Assembly (NCBI RefSeq): GCF_000725345.1
Contig: NZ_CP008852.1
Location: 62,001 to 126,000, forward strand
Source: Pelosinus sp. UFO1
GTDB lineage: Bacteria; Bacillota; Negativicutes; DSM-13327
Length of the DNA stretch: 64,000 bases
Direction: 5' to 3'
This document shows, piece after piece, positions 1 to 7,923 of this stretch. A program made the position numbers and the translations under genes. Below the pieces are notes generated by a model. It was not told where the DNA came from. It was given only the letters and a program-made list of their open reading frames with translations, and did no database searches. How positions within the stretch are numbered: position 1 is the first letter of the stretch; every line of letters begins with the position of its first letter.

Positions 1-349
1 CGAAAAAAGGATGTTGTGTTGCCCTCTTGGGCAAAAAAGGTTTATATTTATGTAAGACACGTAGTAGATCAATGAAAAGGGTAGCTATCAATAAATAGTA
101 GATCATACCTAGCCAAAAAGAGCCAGCGTAGGTGAGGTTATCACCAAGGGTAGAAGGAGAAAGAGTTTGTATTAAACTTCCTAGTGGATAAGATAATGCA
201 CAGATGCCAAAAATTAAGAGATAAAATAGGCGAAAAATAGGTGAAGATCTAGTAGAGAAAGTTTGCCATCCGCGTATGCCAATATAAAAATTGACGGCAC
301 TGTATAGTATCAGTATGATAATAAGTATAGTAGGTAAATGAATATTCAT
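1..349 (-). CDS. N-terminal part of a membrane protein, probably membrane-anchored metallophosphoesterase (runs off window)
   Basis: An open frame reads leftward from an ATG at 349-347 with no stop before the window edge, so about 116 residues are visible. AAGGAG lies a few bases upstream of the start. The product has three or four hydrophobic segments: residues about 5-25, 40-60 and 75-100. It ends at the edge in a basic stretch. This layout is familiar from Firmicute YkuE-like metallophosphoesterases, where a membrane domain precedes the calcineurin-like domain. The catalytic part lies outside the window, so the family assignment is inference from the N-terminus only. The membrane-protein call itself is secure. 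Confidence 0.6.
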   Translation of the reverse strand, partial: MNIHLPTILIIILILYSAVNFYIGIRGWQTFSTRSSPIFRLFYLLIFGICALSYPLGSLIQTLSPSTLGDNLTYAGSFWLGMIYYLLIATLFIDLLRVLHKYKPFLPKRATQHPFF

Positions 350-433
350 AGTAGCTTGTTCGCTCCTTAGTATATATTGTTATACTGTGCAACCTTTATT
401 ATAACAAAAAATTGAGCTATCAGTAGTTTTTTT

Positions 434-532
434 TACGGAATCAGAAAGTATAACACTTCCTTGATTCCAAGTAAGAACGACTAAGGCTTCCGCTTGCGTC
501 CAAGGCCTTGGCACAAGCCAAGTCTTTCCTAT
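434..532 (+). repeat. Dispersed intergenic repeat A, copy 1
   Basis: A roughly 100-bp element found four times in this window (also 2998-3096, 4492-4595 and 11795-11891). It begins GGAATCAGAAAG, contains an imperfect hairpin pairing this with CTTGATTCC, has a central ACGACTAAGGCTTC block, and ends in a second hairpin built from GACTTGGC/GCCAAGTC-like arms. This copy is the most diverged. It lies between divergent genes and abuts repeat B. Confidence 0.8.
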
Positions 533-690
533 GGTATCAGAACTTATAAGTTTCTAGTAAAAAAGATTGAACCACAAAGACACAATGCCGCTATCGCGGC
601 ACACAAAGAAGATGGGAATGAAATGGATAGAACCCCTTTGTGACCTTTGTGTCTTTGTGGTTCAAAAAGGACGCGTAGCGTTTTTCTTAT
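533..690 (+). repeat. Dispersed intergenic repeat B, copy 1
   Basis: About 158 bp, nearly identical to 1988-2146. Its outer arms, 567-585 and 647-665, form a perfect 19-bp inverted repeat (TTGAACCACAAAGACACAA and its complement). An inner TGCCGC/GCGGCA hairpin sits inside the left half. It ends in GGACGCGTAGCG followed by a T-run, so it may act as a terminator. Elements with ACCACAAAGACACAA arms are widespread in unrelated bacteria as non-coding palindromic repeats. Confidence 0.8.
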
Positions 691-757
691 GAAGCGAGAG
701 TTAGCAATCATAACATATAATTTGAAAAATGCTGAAATATAAGGAGATCATGGATGT

Positions 758-1966
758 ATGGAAGATAAAAAGAGTATCCCACCCTTTGGTATAGTGGATG
801 AGGAGAAAATGATTGGTTTTTGCCAAGAATTAATCCAAATTCCTAGTTATACTGGACAAGAACAGGAAGTAGCGGATTATATCGTAGAGAGAATGCTTAC
901 ATTAGGGTATGACCGTGCCTGGGTAGATGGAGTTGGAAATGTAATTGGTGAAATCCGCGGCGAAAAATCAGGTCCTAAGTTGCTATATGATGGGCATATC
1001 GATACCATACCTGTAAGTGGGAGTGAAGAGTGGATAAACGAGCCCTTCGAAGGGATAGTAGAAGAGGGGTATCTTTATGGTAGGGGTGCTGTGAGTAAAG
1101 GGGCCTTAGCGGCTATGGTTTACGGGTTGGCACCTTTGGCTCAGCATAAGGCACAGTTAGCCGGTTCGGTGTTTGTTTCAGGTACCGTTGGGAAAGAGCA
1201 ATTTGAAGGCCTAGCATTTCGCCAAGTTATGCAGGTGATTAAACCCGATTATGTCATCATCGGCGAGGCTTCAGGACTAAACATTTGTCATGGACAACGG
1301 GGGCGGGCCCAAATCATTGCCATGACTTCAGGAAAGGCAGCTCATTCAGCAATTGCTTCGGCAGGTAAAAATGCCGGATATAAGATGTTATCACTAGTGC
1401 AAGAAATGTTAAAACAGGCTACCTTTTCCAAAGAGTCTTTAGGGCAAGGTAGCCTAGAATTAATTCATATAGCTTCCGCCCCTTCTCCAAGTAGTTCCAC
1501 AGTACCTCATAAATGCTGGGCAACATTTGATCGGTATATAGTACAAGGAGAGACGGAAGAGGCAATTTTAGAACCTTTTCATAAAGTTATTGAATTTTTA
1601 CGAGCTGAGGATGTTGGATTTGAAGCCGAAGTAGGTATTGTAGAAGCTGGTATTGAATGTTACACTGGGCAATACCTGACGGGAAAACGCTTTTTTCCTG
1701 CATGGATGATACCTTCTGAACATGAATTAGTAAGTCGCTCACTAGCGGCGTTAACCAGGGCTGGTTTATCTCCTAAACTTTCCTGCTATCAGATTTCTAC
1801 CAATGGTAGTTATTCAGCGGGTATGGCGAAGGTGCCGACGATTGGTTTTGGTCCGGGGTGTCAAGAAGATATGCATATTGCTGACGAGAAGCTGGAATTA
1901 GCCCAGTTAAGTGCAGCAGCGAAAGGGTATCAGATTATTTCCTATCCGTTTTTGTTTAGTGAATAA
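758..1966 (+). CDS. M20-family (YgeY/ArgE/DapE-like) hydrolase homologue with altered active site
   Basis: 402 residues, collinear with M20 zinc peptidases/deacylases and closest in style to the YgeY 'selenium metabolism-linked hydrolase' group. Recognisable landmarks are DGHIDT (metal ligands His80, Asp82), Glu170 in the IIGEAS segment, and the C-terminal HIADE motif with His373. Two key positions differ. The GRG-x-x-D-M-K-G motif is GRGAVSKG at 108-115, so the metal-bridging Asp is missing. The catalytic Glu of the Glu-Glu pair is Lys146, followed by the retained Glu147. Classical hydrolysis is therefore doubtful. AAGGAG at 741-746 supports the ATG at 758 over nearby out-of-frame ATGs. The gene stands alone and is flanked by direct copies of repeat B. 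Confidence 0.75.
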   Translation: MEDKKSIPPFGIVDEEKMIGFCQELIQIPSYTGQEQEVADYIVERMLTLGYDRAWVDGVGNVIGEIRGEKSGPKLLYDGHIDTIPVSGSEEWINEPFEGIVEEGYLYGRGAVSKGALAAMVYGLAPLAQHKAQLAGSVFVSGTVGKEQFEGLAFRQVMQVIKPDYVIIGEASGLNICHGQRGRAQIIAMTSGKAAHSAIASAGKNAGYKMLSLVQEMLKQATFSKESLGQGSLELIHIASAPSPSSSTVPHKCWATFDRYIVQGETEEAILEPFHKVIEFLRAEDVGFEAEVGIVEAGIECYTGQYLTGKRFFPAWMIPSEHELVSRSLAALTRAGLSPKLSCYQISTNGSYSAGMAKVPTIGFGPGCQEDMHIADEKLELAQLSAAAKGYQIISYPFLFSE

Positions 1967-1987
1967 AAAAGACGAGTGGTCTTTTTT

Positions 1988-2146
1988 ACGGAATCAGAAT
2001 TTATAAGTTTCTAGTTAAAAAGGTTGAACCACAAAGACACAATGCCGCTATCGCGGCACACAAAGTAGATGGGAATGAAATGGATAGAACCCCTTTGTGA
2101 CCTTTGTGTCTTTGTGATTCAAAAAGGACGCGTAGCATTTTTCTTA
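1988..2146 (+). repeat. Dispersed intergenic repeat B, copy 2
   Basis: Same orientation as the copy at 533-690 and about the same length, with only scattered differences. For example, the right arm reads GTGATTC instead of GTGGTTC, giving one mismatch in the 19-bp stem. The 13 bp before it resemble the start of repeat A (GGAATCAGAA), as also occurs next to copy 1. It sits between the M20 gene and the Crp/Fnr gene. Confidence 0.8.
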
Positions 2147-2240
2147 TCTTGCGTGTTAAGACTACTAATTATTAAAGGAAAATTGCTTTTTTTATAGAAT
2201 ATTTATTCATAAGGATAGTTTAGAAGATAGAGGTGTGGGA

Positions 2241-2951
2241 ATGAATATGACGGAGAATAAAACGGACGAATTAGATTATCTAAAAGACATACCTGTGTTT
2301 TTAAATTTACCAGAGGAACAATTGCGAATTATTCACAATCATACAGTTGAACGGCGTTTCGGTAAAGGTAATATTATCTTCTTAGAAGGTGATTCTGGGG
2401 AAGGATTTCATTACGTAAAAAGTGGCAAAGTAAAAGTGCTAAGAACCTCAGATGATGGTCGGGAGCATATTATCAAAATTTTAGGTGCAGGTGAAATTTT
2501 TGCGGAAGTCTTGATGTTTAATAATCAGCCCTATCCAGCAACAGCAGTAGCAGTAGAACCTTCTTGTGTTGGAATGATTCGTAATGTGGATTTGGAGCAG
2601 CTTGTCCTTAAAAATAATGTATTAGCCTTGCAGCTAATTAAAGCATTAAGCCAACGCTTAATTTATGCCCAGCAGAAAATCAAAAATCTAGCGTTGCATG
2701 ATGTTATGTCACGTACTGTAGAGGTATTATTGCGATTAAGTCAGGAACAAGGTCATAAATTAGAAAGTGGTGTTATTGAGATTGATCTTGACTTATCAAG
2801 GCAGGATTTAGCGAGTTTGGTAGGTACAACAAGAGAAACCGTTACAAGAACGCTAAGCTCCTTAAAAAAAGATAAAATCATTGATTTCGATGGTCATAAG
2901 GTTAGAATTCTTGATGTAGCCTATTTAACGAAATTATTATCTTTATCCTAA
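2241..2951 (+). CDS. Crp/Fnr-family transcriptional regulator (HcpR candidate)
   Basis: About 236 residues. The N-terminal cyclic-nucleotide-binding-type beta-barrel spans roughly 15-135 and includes GEIFAE. A long dimer helix follows, then a winged helix near the C-terminus with the recognition segment TTRETVTRTLSSL. There is no N-terminal cysteine cluster of the FNR type. It faces hcp tail to tail, and a CRP-like palindrome lies at -41.5 of the hcp promoter, so a role as activator of hcp in nitrosative or redox stress is the natural inference. Crp/Fnr proteins called HcpR do this in other anaerobes. AGAGGTG just upstream fits the ATG at 2241 better than the in-frame GTG at 2235. Confidence 0.85.
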   Translation: MNMTENKTDELDYLKDIPVFLNLPEEQLRIIHNHTVERRFGKGNIIFLEGDSGEGFHYVKSGKVKVLRTSDDGREHIIKILGAGEIFAEVLMFNNQPYPATAVAVEPSCVGMIRNVDLEQLVLKNNVLALQLIKALSQRLIYAQQKIKNLALHDVMSRTVEVLLRLSQEQGHKLESGVIEIDLDLSRQDLASLVGTTRETVTRTLSSLKKDKIIDFDGHKVRILDVAYLTKLLSLS

Positions 2952-2960
2952 AGAGAGTAT

Positions 2961-2997
2961 AAAAAGATCCTGGATGAAATTCATCCAGGATCTTTTT
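2961..2997 (+). terminator. Rho-independent terminator of the Crp/Fnr gene
   Basis: Perfect 17-bp stem (2961-2977 with 2981-2997) and a 3-nt AAT loop. The stem ends in TTTTT on the plus strand and begins with AAAAA, so it can work in both directions between the convergent regulator and hcp genes. Confidence 0.9.
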
Positions 2998-3096
2998 GCG
3001 GAATCAGAAAGTATAACACTTTCTTGATTCCAAGTAAGAACGACTAAGGCTTCTGCCTGCGTCTGAGGACTTGGCCTAAGCCAAGTCTTTCTTATG
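2998..3096 (+). repeat. Dispersed intergenic repeat A, copy 2
   Basis: Starts immediately after the terminator T-run (GCGGAATCAGAAAG) and runs to the stop codon of hcp. It has the same two hairpins as the other copies. The placement directly against a terminator is shared with the copy at 11795-11891. Confidence 0.85.
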
Positions 3097-4395
3097 TTAA
3101 CCAAGAATGGCTTTTAAGTCCTCATCAGGGGTTGTGATGAGTTGTAGACCAAAGGATTCATTCAATACTTTGAATACGTTTGGAGAGATGAAAGCAGGTG
3201 GTGTAGGGCCAATGCGAATATTTTTGACTCCTAAGTGAAGTAACGTTAAGAGAATAGCCACTGCTTTTTGTTCATACCAAGATAAGACAAAAGAAAGAGG
3301 TAAATCATTAACGCCGCAGTTAAAGGCCTTAGCTAAGGCTACCGCTACTTGGATACCAGAAAACGCATTATTACATTGTCCTAAATCCAGTAGACGAGGG
3401 ATACCATCGATATCACCAAAGTCAATGTTATTAAAGCGATATTTACCGCAAGCAACTGTAAGGATTACGCAATCTTTCGGAACTTTTTGGGCAATTTCAG
3501 TGTAGTAATTGCGGCCAGTTTTTGCGCCATCGCAACCGCCGATCAAGAAGAAACGTTTAATTTTTCCCGCTTTAACAGCATCCACGATTTTATCAGCCAA
3601 GCTAAGAATTACATTGTGATGGAAACCAGTAGCAATTGTATAATCGCCAGCAGTTTCAGTTAATGCTGGTAGTGCTTTTGCATGAGCAATGATTTCAGAG
3701 AAATCACGATCAAGAATTTGTTTGCCACCTTGTAAACCGGTAATGTTACGCATATAAATGCGGTCACCATAAGTACAGTTTTCAGTTAGAGGCATTACAC
3801 AGTTTGTTGTTACCAAAATAGCACCAGAGAAATTTTCAAACTCTGTGCGCTGATTTTGCCATGCAGTACCAAAATTACCTACTAAGTGTTTATATTTTCT
3901 AAGTTCAGGATAGGAATGAGCAGGTAACATTTCTCCATGAGTATAAACATTAATGCCTGTTCCTTCTGTTTGTTTCAATAATTCTTCAAGATCTAATAGA
4001 TCATGTCCAGTGATGACAATACCGTGACCTGCTTTAGTACCCGTAAATACTTGTGCAGGTGCTGGTGAACCATAACGGGCAACATGAGCATTATCTAAAA
4101 CTTCCATAATTCTAAGATTCATTTCACCACATTTTAACACCATTTCAATATGGCGCTCTAAGCTAAAGTTAACGTTAGTTAGAGTGAAGAATAAAGCATC
4201 ATGCATAAAAGCGTCAACTTGTTCATCTCTAGCGCCTAGTTCCCGAGCGTGGTGAGCATAAGCGGAAATTCCTTTTAAACCAAAAACAAGGGTATCTTGG
4301 AGACTGGCAATATCCTCGTTTTTACCACAGACTCCTACTTTGGTACAGCCTGTACCACCTGCAGTTTGCTCACATTGACGACAGAACATACTCAT
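3097..4395 (-). CDS. hcp: Hybrid cluster protein (hydroxylamine/NO reductase), short class
   Basis: 432 residues. The N-terminal cysteines CRQC-x8-C-x5-C bind the [4Fe-4S] cluster. The hybrid-cluster ligands are visible in the TTNC, ENCTYGDR, GGCDGAK and ACGKYRF segments and in LGQCNN. The protein is about 110 residues shorter than the ~550-residue class I and II enzymes. It keeps the class I cysteine spacing, which is the pattern described as class III, lacking the second helical segment. Hcp proteins reduce NO to N2O, or hydroxylamine in vitro, in the cytoplasm of anaerobes under nitrosative stress. The start has GGGGGA upstream. Expression is probably controlled through the palindrome at 4461-4476. 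Confidence 0.95.
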   Translation of the reverse strand: MSMFCRQCEQTAGGTGCTKVGVCGKNEDIASLQDTLVFGLKGISAYAHHARELGARDEQVDAFMHDALFFTLTNVNFSLERHIEMVLKCGEMNLRIMEVLDNAHVARYGSPAPAQVFTGTKAGHGIVITGHDLLDLEELLKQTEGTGINVYTHGEMLPAHSYPELRKYKHLVGNFGTAWQNQRTEFENFSGAILVTTNCVMPLTENCTYGDRIYMRNITGLQGGKQILDRDFSEIIAHAKALPALTETAGDYTIATGFHHNVILSLADKIVDAVKAGKIKRFFLIGGCDGAKTGRNYYTEIAQKVPKDCVILTVACGKYRFNNIDFGDIDGIPRLLDLGQCNNAFSGIQVAVALAKAFNCGVNDLPLSFVLSWYEQKAVAILLTLLHLGVKNIRIGPTPPAFISPNVFKVLNESFGLQLITTPDEDLKAILG

Positions 4396-4433
4396 ATTTA
4401 AATCCCCCTTACATTCTTTTTATTACATAACTT

Positions 4434-4476
4434 ATTATAGCGTTATAGAAGAAGAATGAATGTGATGTATGTCACA
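4434..4476 (-). promoter_or_regulatory. hcp promoter with CRP/FNR-type operator
   Basis: Reading leftward, a consensus -10 TATAAT lies at 4439-4434 with no recognisable -35 box. The perfect dyad TGTGA-N6-TCACA occupies 4461-4476. If transcription starts 7 nt after the -10 (about 4427), the dyad centre (4468.5) is at -41.5, the classical class II activator position. The Crp/Fnr gene at 2241-2951 is the obvious candidate regulator. Confidence 0.75.
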
Positions 4477-4491
4477 ATTTGCTAAAATATA

Positions 4492-4595
4492 AGAAAAGAC
4501 TTGGCTTCGGCCAAGTCCTAAGACGCAGGCAGAAGCCTTAGTCGTTCTTACTTGGAATCAAGAAAGTGTTCTACTTTCTGATTCCGTAAAAAAAT
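4492..4595 (-). repeat. Dispersed intergenic repeat A, copy 3 (inverted)
   Basis: Same element as 2998-3096 in the opposite orientation, beginning with the hairpin GACTTGGCTTCGGCCAAGTC and ending GATTCCG followed by an A-run. It separates the hcp control region from the end of the FtsA-like gene. An identical-family copy therefore flanks hcp on each side in inverted orientation. Confidence 0.85.
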
Positions 4596-4623
4596 GAACG
4601 GAAGTAAACGTGCTGGCGAAATA

Positions 4624-6762
4624 TTATCGAGATGTAACAAAAACATCGATTTCGTCACCGTTTTTAACAAGAGAAGTATATTCTGTAGGTTGTTTATTTA
4701 AATGAATTTTTACAGTACTGCCAGGAGGTAAGGTTTTCGTATCAAAATCCGCGGCAAGTAGAACATCAGTAACCATAGGATGTTCTTGGTCAGTACATGA
4801 AAAATTAATGATACTGTTATTGTGAGCAGTATCCGTTGCTTGTGCCGGTTTGTCATTCATTATAATAGTAAAGCGCCGTAAGGGAACGCTACAGTTGGTT
4901 TTATTAAATAAGACGGTAATAAAATTTTCCTCATAGTTATCTAATCCTAACAATTCCTCAACTGTAGGTTCAGAAAGTACGCCAGTAAGAATAATATCAT
5001 CTTTATTTACGGAGCTAGTACTCTGGGCAGAGACTCCGTTAATGCTATATTTGGGCCACACATTGTATTCGCGTTCGCTGCCGTTAATAATATAACGATA
5101 AGGGGTTATTTCTACTACATTGTCCGTGACCGTCAATACCTGCTCTAGAGTTGTTGGTAAGCGATAGGTAACATGATCCCGATCAGCTAAAAGAGTGTCT
5201 AGTTCAGCTGGAATGCCATTTACGGTAATGATAGGATGTATATCGTAAAGCTCTTCGTTAATAGAAACTGTATAAGGCGGTAAAACGTTAACTACATCGC
5301 GAAGACAAAGGGTCGGAACTGTTCCAGAGGTACCTTTTGTTATTTTGATAGTATCATTTTCTTTGATTTGTTCAGATAGGCCGGTTTTAGTATCATTTAG
5401 TTCAATAAGACTGGGTGTACCATGGGTCCCAGGGAAAAAGTGGGTTTCCTCGTTAATTGTGATAGTGATACCTAGTCCAGGTCGACCATGCAAACTTCGT
5501 ATATCTATTCCAGCAGCAAGTAGTGCATCGGCGATGGTCAGTTGCCCAAGATTGAAAAGATGGAGAGGTTGCTCATTTAATGTAACATTTATAAAATTGA
5601 GGGTGCGACTGGCAGAAAGTCTCAAAATACCAAGAGGAGTAACTGCGTCGGGCGTGCAAAGGTCATCTGGGATTTGGCTAATTCCTTCTATTGCATCAGG
5701 ACGGCGAACGGCAACTCGAGGAGCTGGAATGTCAAGGGATTGGGCCAAGGCTTCTGCTAACATAGGAGTCAGGGAACCACCACCAATTAAAAGTACGGCT
5801 TGTGGTGGCGTGACATTAAGCATCAAAATTTCTTTAGCAATAGCCTGAGATAATTCGGCGACATGGCGCTCAATACGTTGAGTGATCTCCTTGGTAGGTA
5901 CTTCTTGTACCAAACCTAATACGTCATTGAAACGGATAGTTTGATTTTCGGGATCATTTAGTTGGCGTTTAACTTTTTCAGCTACATTGAAATCTAGCAA
6001 ATATTGCTGGGAAATAGCTTCGGTGATTTCATCACCAGCGCAGGGGACCATACCATAGCCAGTAATTGAACCATCCTTGGTGAGAGCTACATCAGAAGTA
6101 CCTGCACCTATATCAACTAATGCTAAGTTTAGATGGCGCATAGTTTGGGGAATGAGTACGTTAATGGCTGCAATCGGTTCTAATGTTAAGGTAGCCATTT
6201 CTAAATTTACAATTTTAAGAGCCGATTGTAGGGAATCAATAACTTGTCTAGGGAGAAAAGTGGCAATTAGCTCAATCGTAGCTATTTTTCCTCGTTGTCC
6301 CACTAAGGTCTTTAAAGGTGTATTGTCAAGAGTATAACTGACAACACTATAACCAACACAATAGTAAGAGGTAGGATCTGTAATTGTATTAGAAGTAGCT
6401 AGCTTGTGCTGCGCTGATTGAATGGCGGCTAATTCTAAAGAATGTTCATCGCTAGCAGTTAGAATACCACGTTCGCCTGCATCAATTTCAGCGTTAGATT
6501 TAATTGTACATAGGGCCCGTCCAGCTGCTGCTACCGATACTTTTCGTAAGGGGCCACAGGAGGCTTCCAATTTAGCTTTTACTTGTGCGATAATGTTTGC
6601 TACTTCCGGAACGTCGTGAATTTGGCCATCCATCATAGCCCTTGTATGATGTTCTAGGCGTTCAGAGGCTATAATACGAATGCTATTATCTACTTTTTCG
6701 CCGACTAGGCCGACGACACTACGTGTTCCAATATCTAATGCAAATAGTAGATCTTTTTCCAT
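4624..6762 (-). CDS. FtsA-like actin-fold ATPase with long beta-rich C-terminal extension
   Basis: 712 residues. The first ~385 form an FtsA/PilM-type actin-fold ATPase: phosphate-1 motif ALDIGTRS (8-15), phosphate-2 DIGAGTSD (217-224), and adenosine motif LLIGGGSLTP. True FtsA is ~420 residues and ends in an amphipathic membrane helix. Here residues ~386-712 instead hold three or four repeated beta-rich segments of ubiquitin-like character (TIADALLAAGI, TLEQVLTV, TVEELLGL, ending GDEIDVFVTSR). Proteins of this type occur in Clostridia and Negativicutes as 'cell division protein FtsA' homologues outside the dcw cluster, with no established role. No ftsZ is nearby. AAGGAG precedes the ATG. It is transcribed away from the degV-fakA operon. 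Confidence 0.7.
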   Translation of the reverse strand: MEKDLLFALDIGTRSVVGLVGEKVDNSIRIIASERLEHHTRAMMDGQIHDVPEVANIIAQVKAKLEASCGPLRKVSVAAAGRALCTIKSNAEIDAGERGILTASDEHSLELAAIQSAQHKLATSNTITDPTSYYCVGYSVVSYTLDNTPLKTLVGQRGKIATIELIATFLPRQVIDSLQSALKIVNLEMATLTLEPIAAINVLIPQTMRHLNLALVDIGAGTSDVALTKDGSITGYGMVPCAGDEITEAISQQYLLDFNVAEKVKRQLNDPENQTIRFNDVLGLVQEVPTKEITQRIERHVAELSQAIAKEILMLNVTPPQAVLLIGGGSLTPMLAEALAQSLDIPAPRVAVRRPDAIEGISQIPDDLCTPDAVTPLGILRLSASRTLNFINVTLNEQPLHLFNLGQLTIADALLAAGIDIRSLHGRPGLGITITINEETHFFPGTHGTPSLIELNDTKTGLSEQIKENDTIKITKGTSGTVPTLCLRDVVNVLPPYTVSINEELYDIHPIITVNGIPAELDTLLADRDHVTYRLPTTLEQVLTVTDNVVEITPYRYIINGSEREYNVWPKYSINGVSAQSTSSVNKDDIILTGVLSEPTVEELLGLDNYEENFITVLFNKTNCSVPLRRFTIIMNDKPAQATDTAHNNSIINFSCTDQEHPMVTDVLLAADFDTKTLPPGSTVKIHLNKQPTEYTSLVKNGDEIDVFVTSR

Positions 6763-7050
6763 GCTGTGCTCCTTTTGTCTTACTTGTTTTATATTAAAAA
6801 CTTATAATGTAAATTAACAAAATTCTTTGAAGAATTTATCGTACAATTAATAGTACTTTCGCGGTTTTTGGCAAATTTCCTTTTTGAATGAAATAATTGC
6901 TCTGCAAAGGACAAACAGAAAAAATTTGTGTATTTATAGCGAATTTTTTGATAAAATGTAACATAAGTATAAGAAAGAAACTTAAAAATATACTGGGTTG
7001 ATGGCTTATGTAGTAGGCAAAAGTCTACTTAACTTGAGAGGAGTTTAATT

Positions 7051-7890
7051 GTGTCGCAAATACACATTGTTGTTGATAGCATTGGGCAAGTTCCAGCAGA
7101 AATGCTTGCAATGCATCCAAATTTACATATAGTTTCTTTAAAGGTGCGAATCGGTGATCAGGAATGGCAAGAAAATGAAATTTCAACTAAAGAATTGTTT
7201 CAAATAAGTAAAGATAAAAAGCTACATCCTATGACTTCCCAGCCCGCTCTAGGTGATTTTATCGAAGTTTGTAAACCTCTCATTGCAGCAGGTAAAGAGA
7301 TTATTATCATAACTGTATCGGGAGGATTAAGTGGCACGGTAGAAGGAGCCCGATCTGTTGCAAAGATGTTAGATGAAGAACATATCCATGTACTGGATTC
7401 AGCAACTGCATCTGTCGGTATGGTACAGATGGCTAAGGCGGCACTAGAAATGGCATCCTCAGGCTGTAATGCGAAGGAAATCGTTGCTACTGTTGAGGTA
7501 ATGGCAAAAGCTACCCACACCTTTTTAATTCCTGATACTTTAGAGTATTTATATAAAGGTGGACGTATTGGGGGAGCTGCCGCATTATTCGGCAGTATTT
7601 TACAAATAAGACCATTATTGCATTTAGTAGATGGAAAAATTGCTGTAATAGATAAGGTTCGTACCAAGCAGCGGGTCATAAATCGCATGCTAGACGAACT
7701 GCAAAAGTATCAAACGTTGGAATATATTGGTATTGGCCAAATCGATGTTCCAGAAGAAGGGGAAGCATTAGCAGCCCGGATTAAGGGAATGTATCCTAAT
7801 ACTCCTATATTACCTGCAAGAATTGGCTCTGTGTTGGGTGCTCATTTGGGACCAGGGTTATTAGGGCTTGTTTTTCAGGAAAAAATCTAA
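7051..7890 (+). CDS. DegV family fatty-acid-binding protein (FakB-like)
   Basis: 279 residues, full length for DegV/FakB. The family landmarks are present: an N-terminal VVDSIGQVP, the TSQPALGDF segment, ISGGLSGT-like ITVSGGLSGTVEGA, the LEYLYKGGRIGG motif, and a C-terminal GSVLGAHLGPGLLG. FakB proteins bind an acyl chain and present it to the kinase FakA for phosphorylation and entry into phospholipid synthesis. A fakA homologue follows 33 bp downstream, which supports this role. The start is GTG with AGGAG upstream. A TAAAAT -10-like box sits in the 288-bp divergent intergenic region. Confidence 0.88.
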   Translation: MSQIHIVVDSIGQVPAEMLAMHPNLHIVSLKVRIGDQEWQENEISTKELFQISKDKKLHPMTSQPALGDFIEVCKPLIAAGKEIIIITVSGGLSGTVEGARSVAKMLDEEHIHVLDSATASVGMVQMAKAALEMASSGCNAKEIVATVEVMAKATHTFLIPDTLEYLYKGGRIGGAAALFGSILQIRPLLHLVDGKIAVIDKVRTKQRVINRMLDELQKYQTLEYIGIGQIDVPEEGEALAARIKGMYPNTPILPARIGSVLGAHLGPGLLGLVFQEKI

Positions 7891-7923
7891 GAAAGTAATC
7901 TTTTTAGGTGGGGAGGATTTATC

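Noticed and set aside
5345..5848. 167-codon plus-strand frame inside the FtsA-like gene
   Set aside because: Antisense to a well-supported gene, no ribosome site, no family resemblance.
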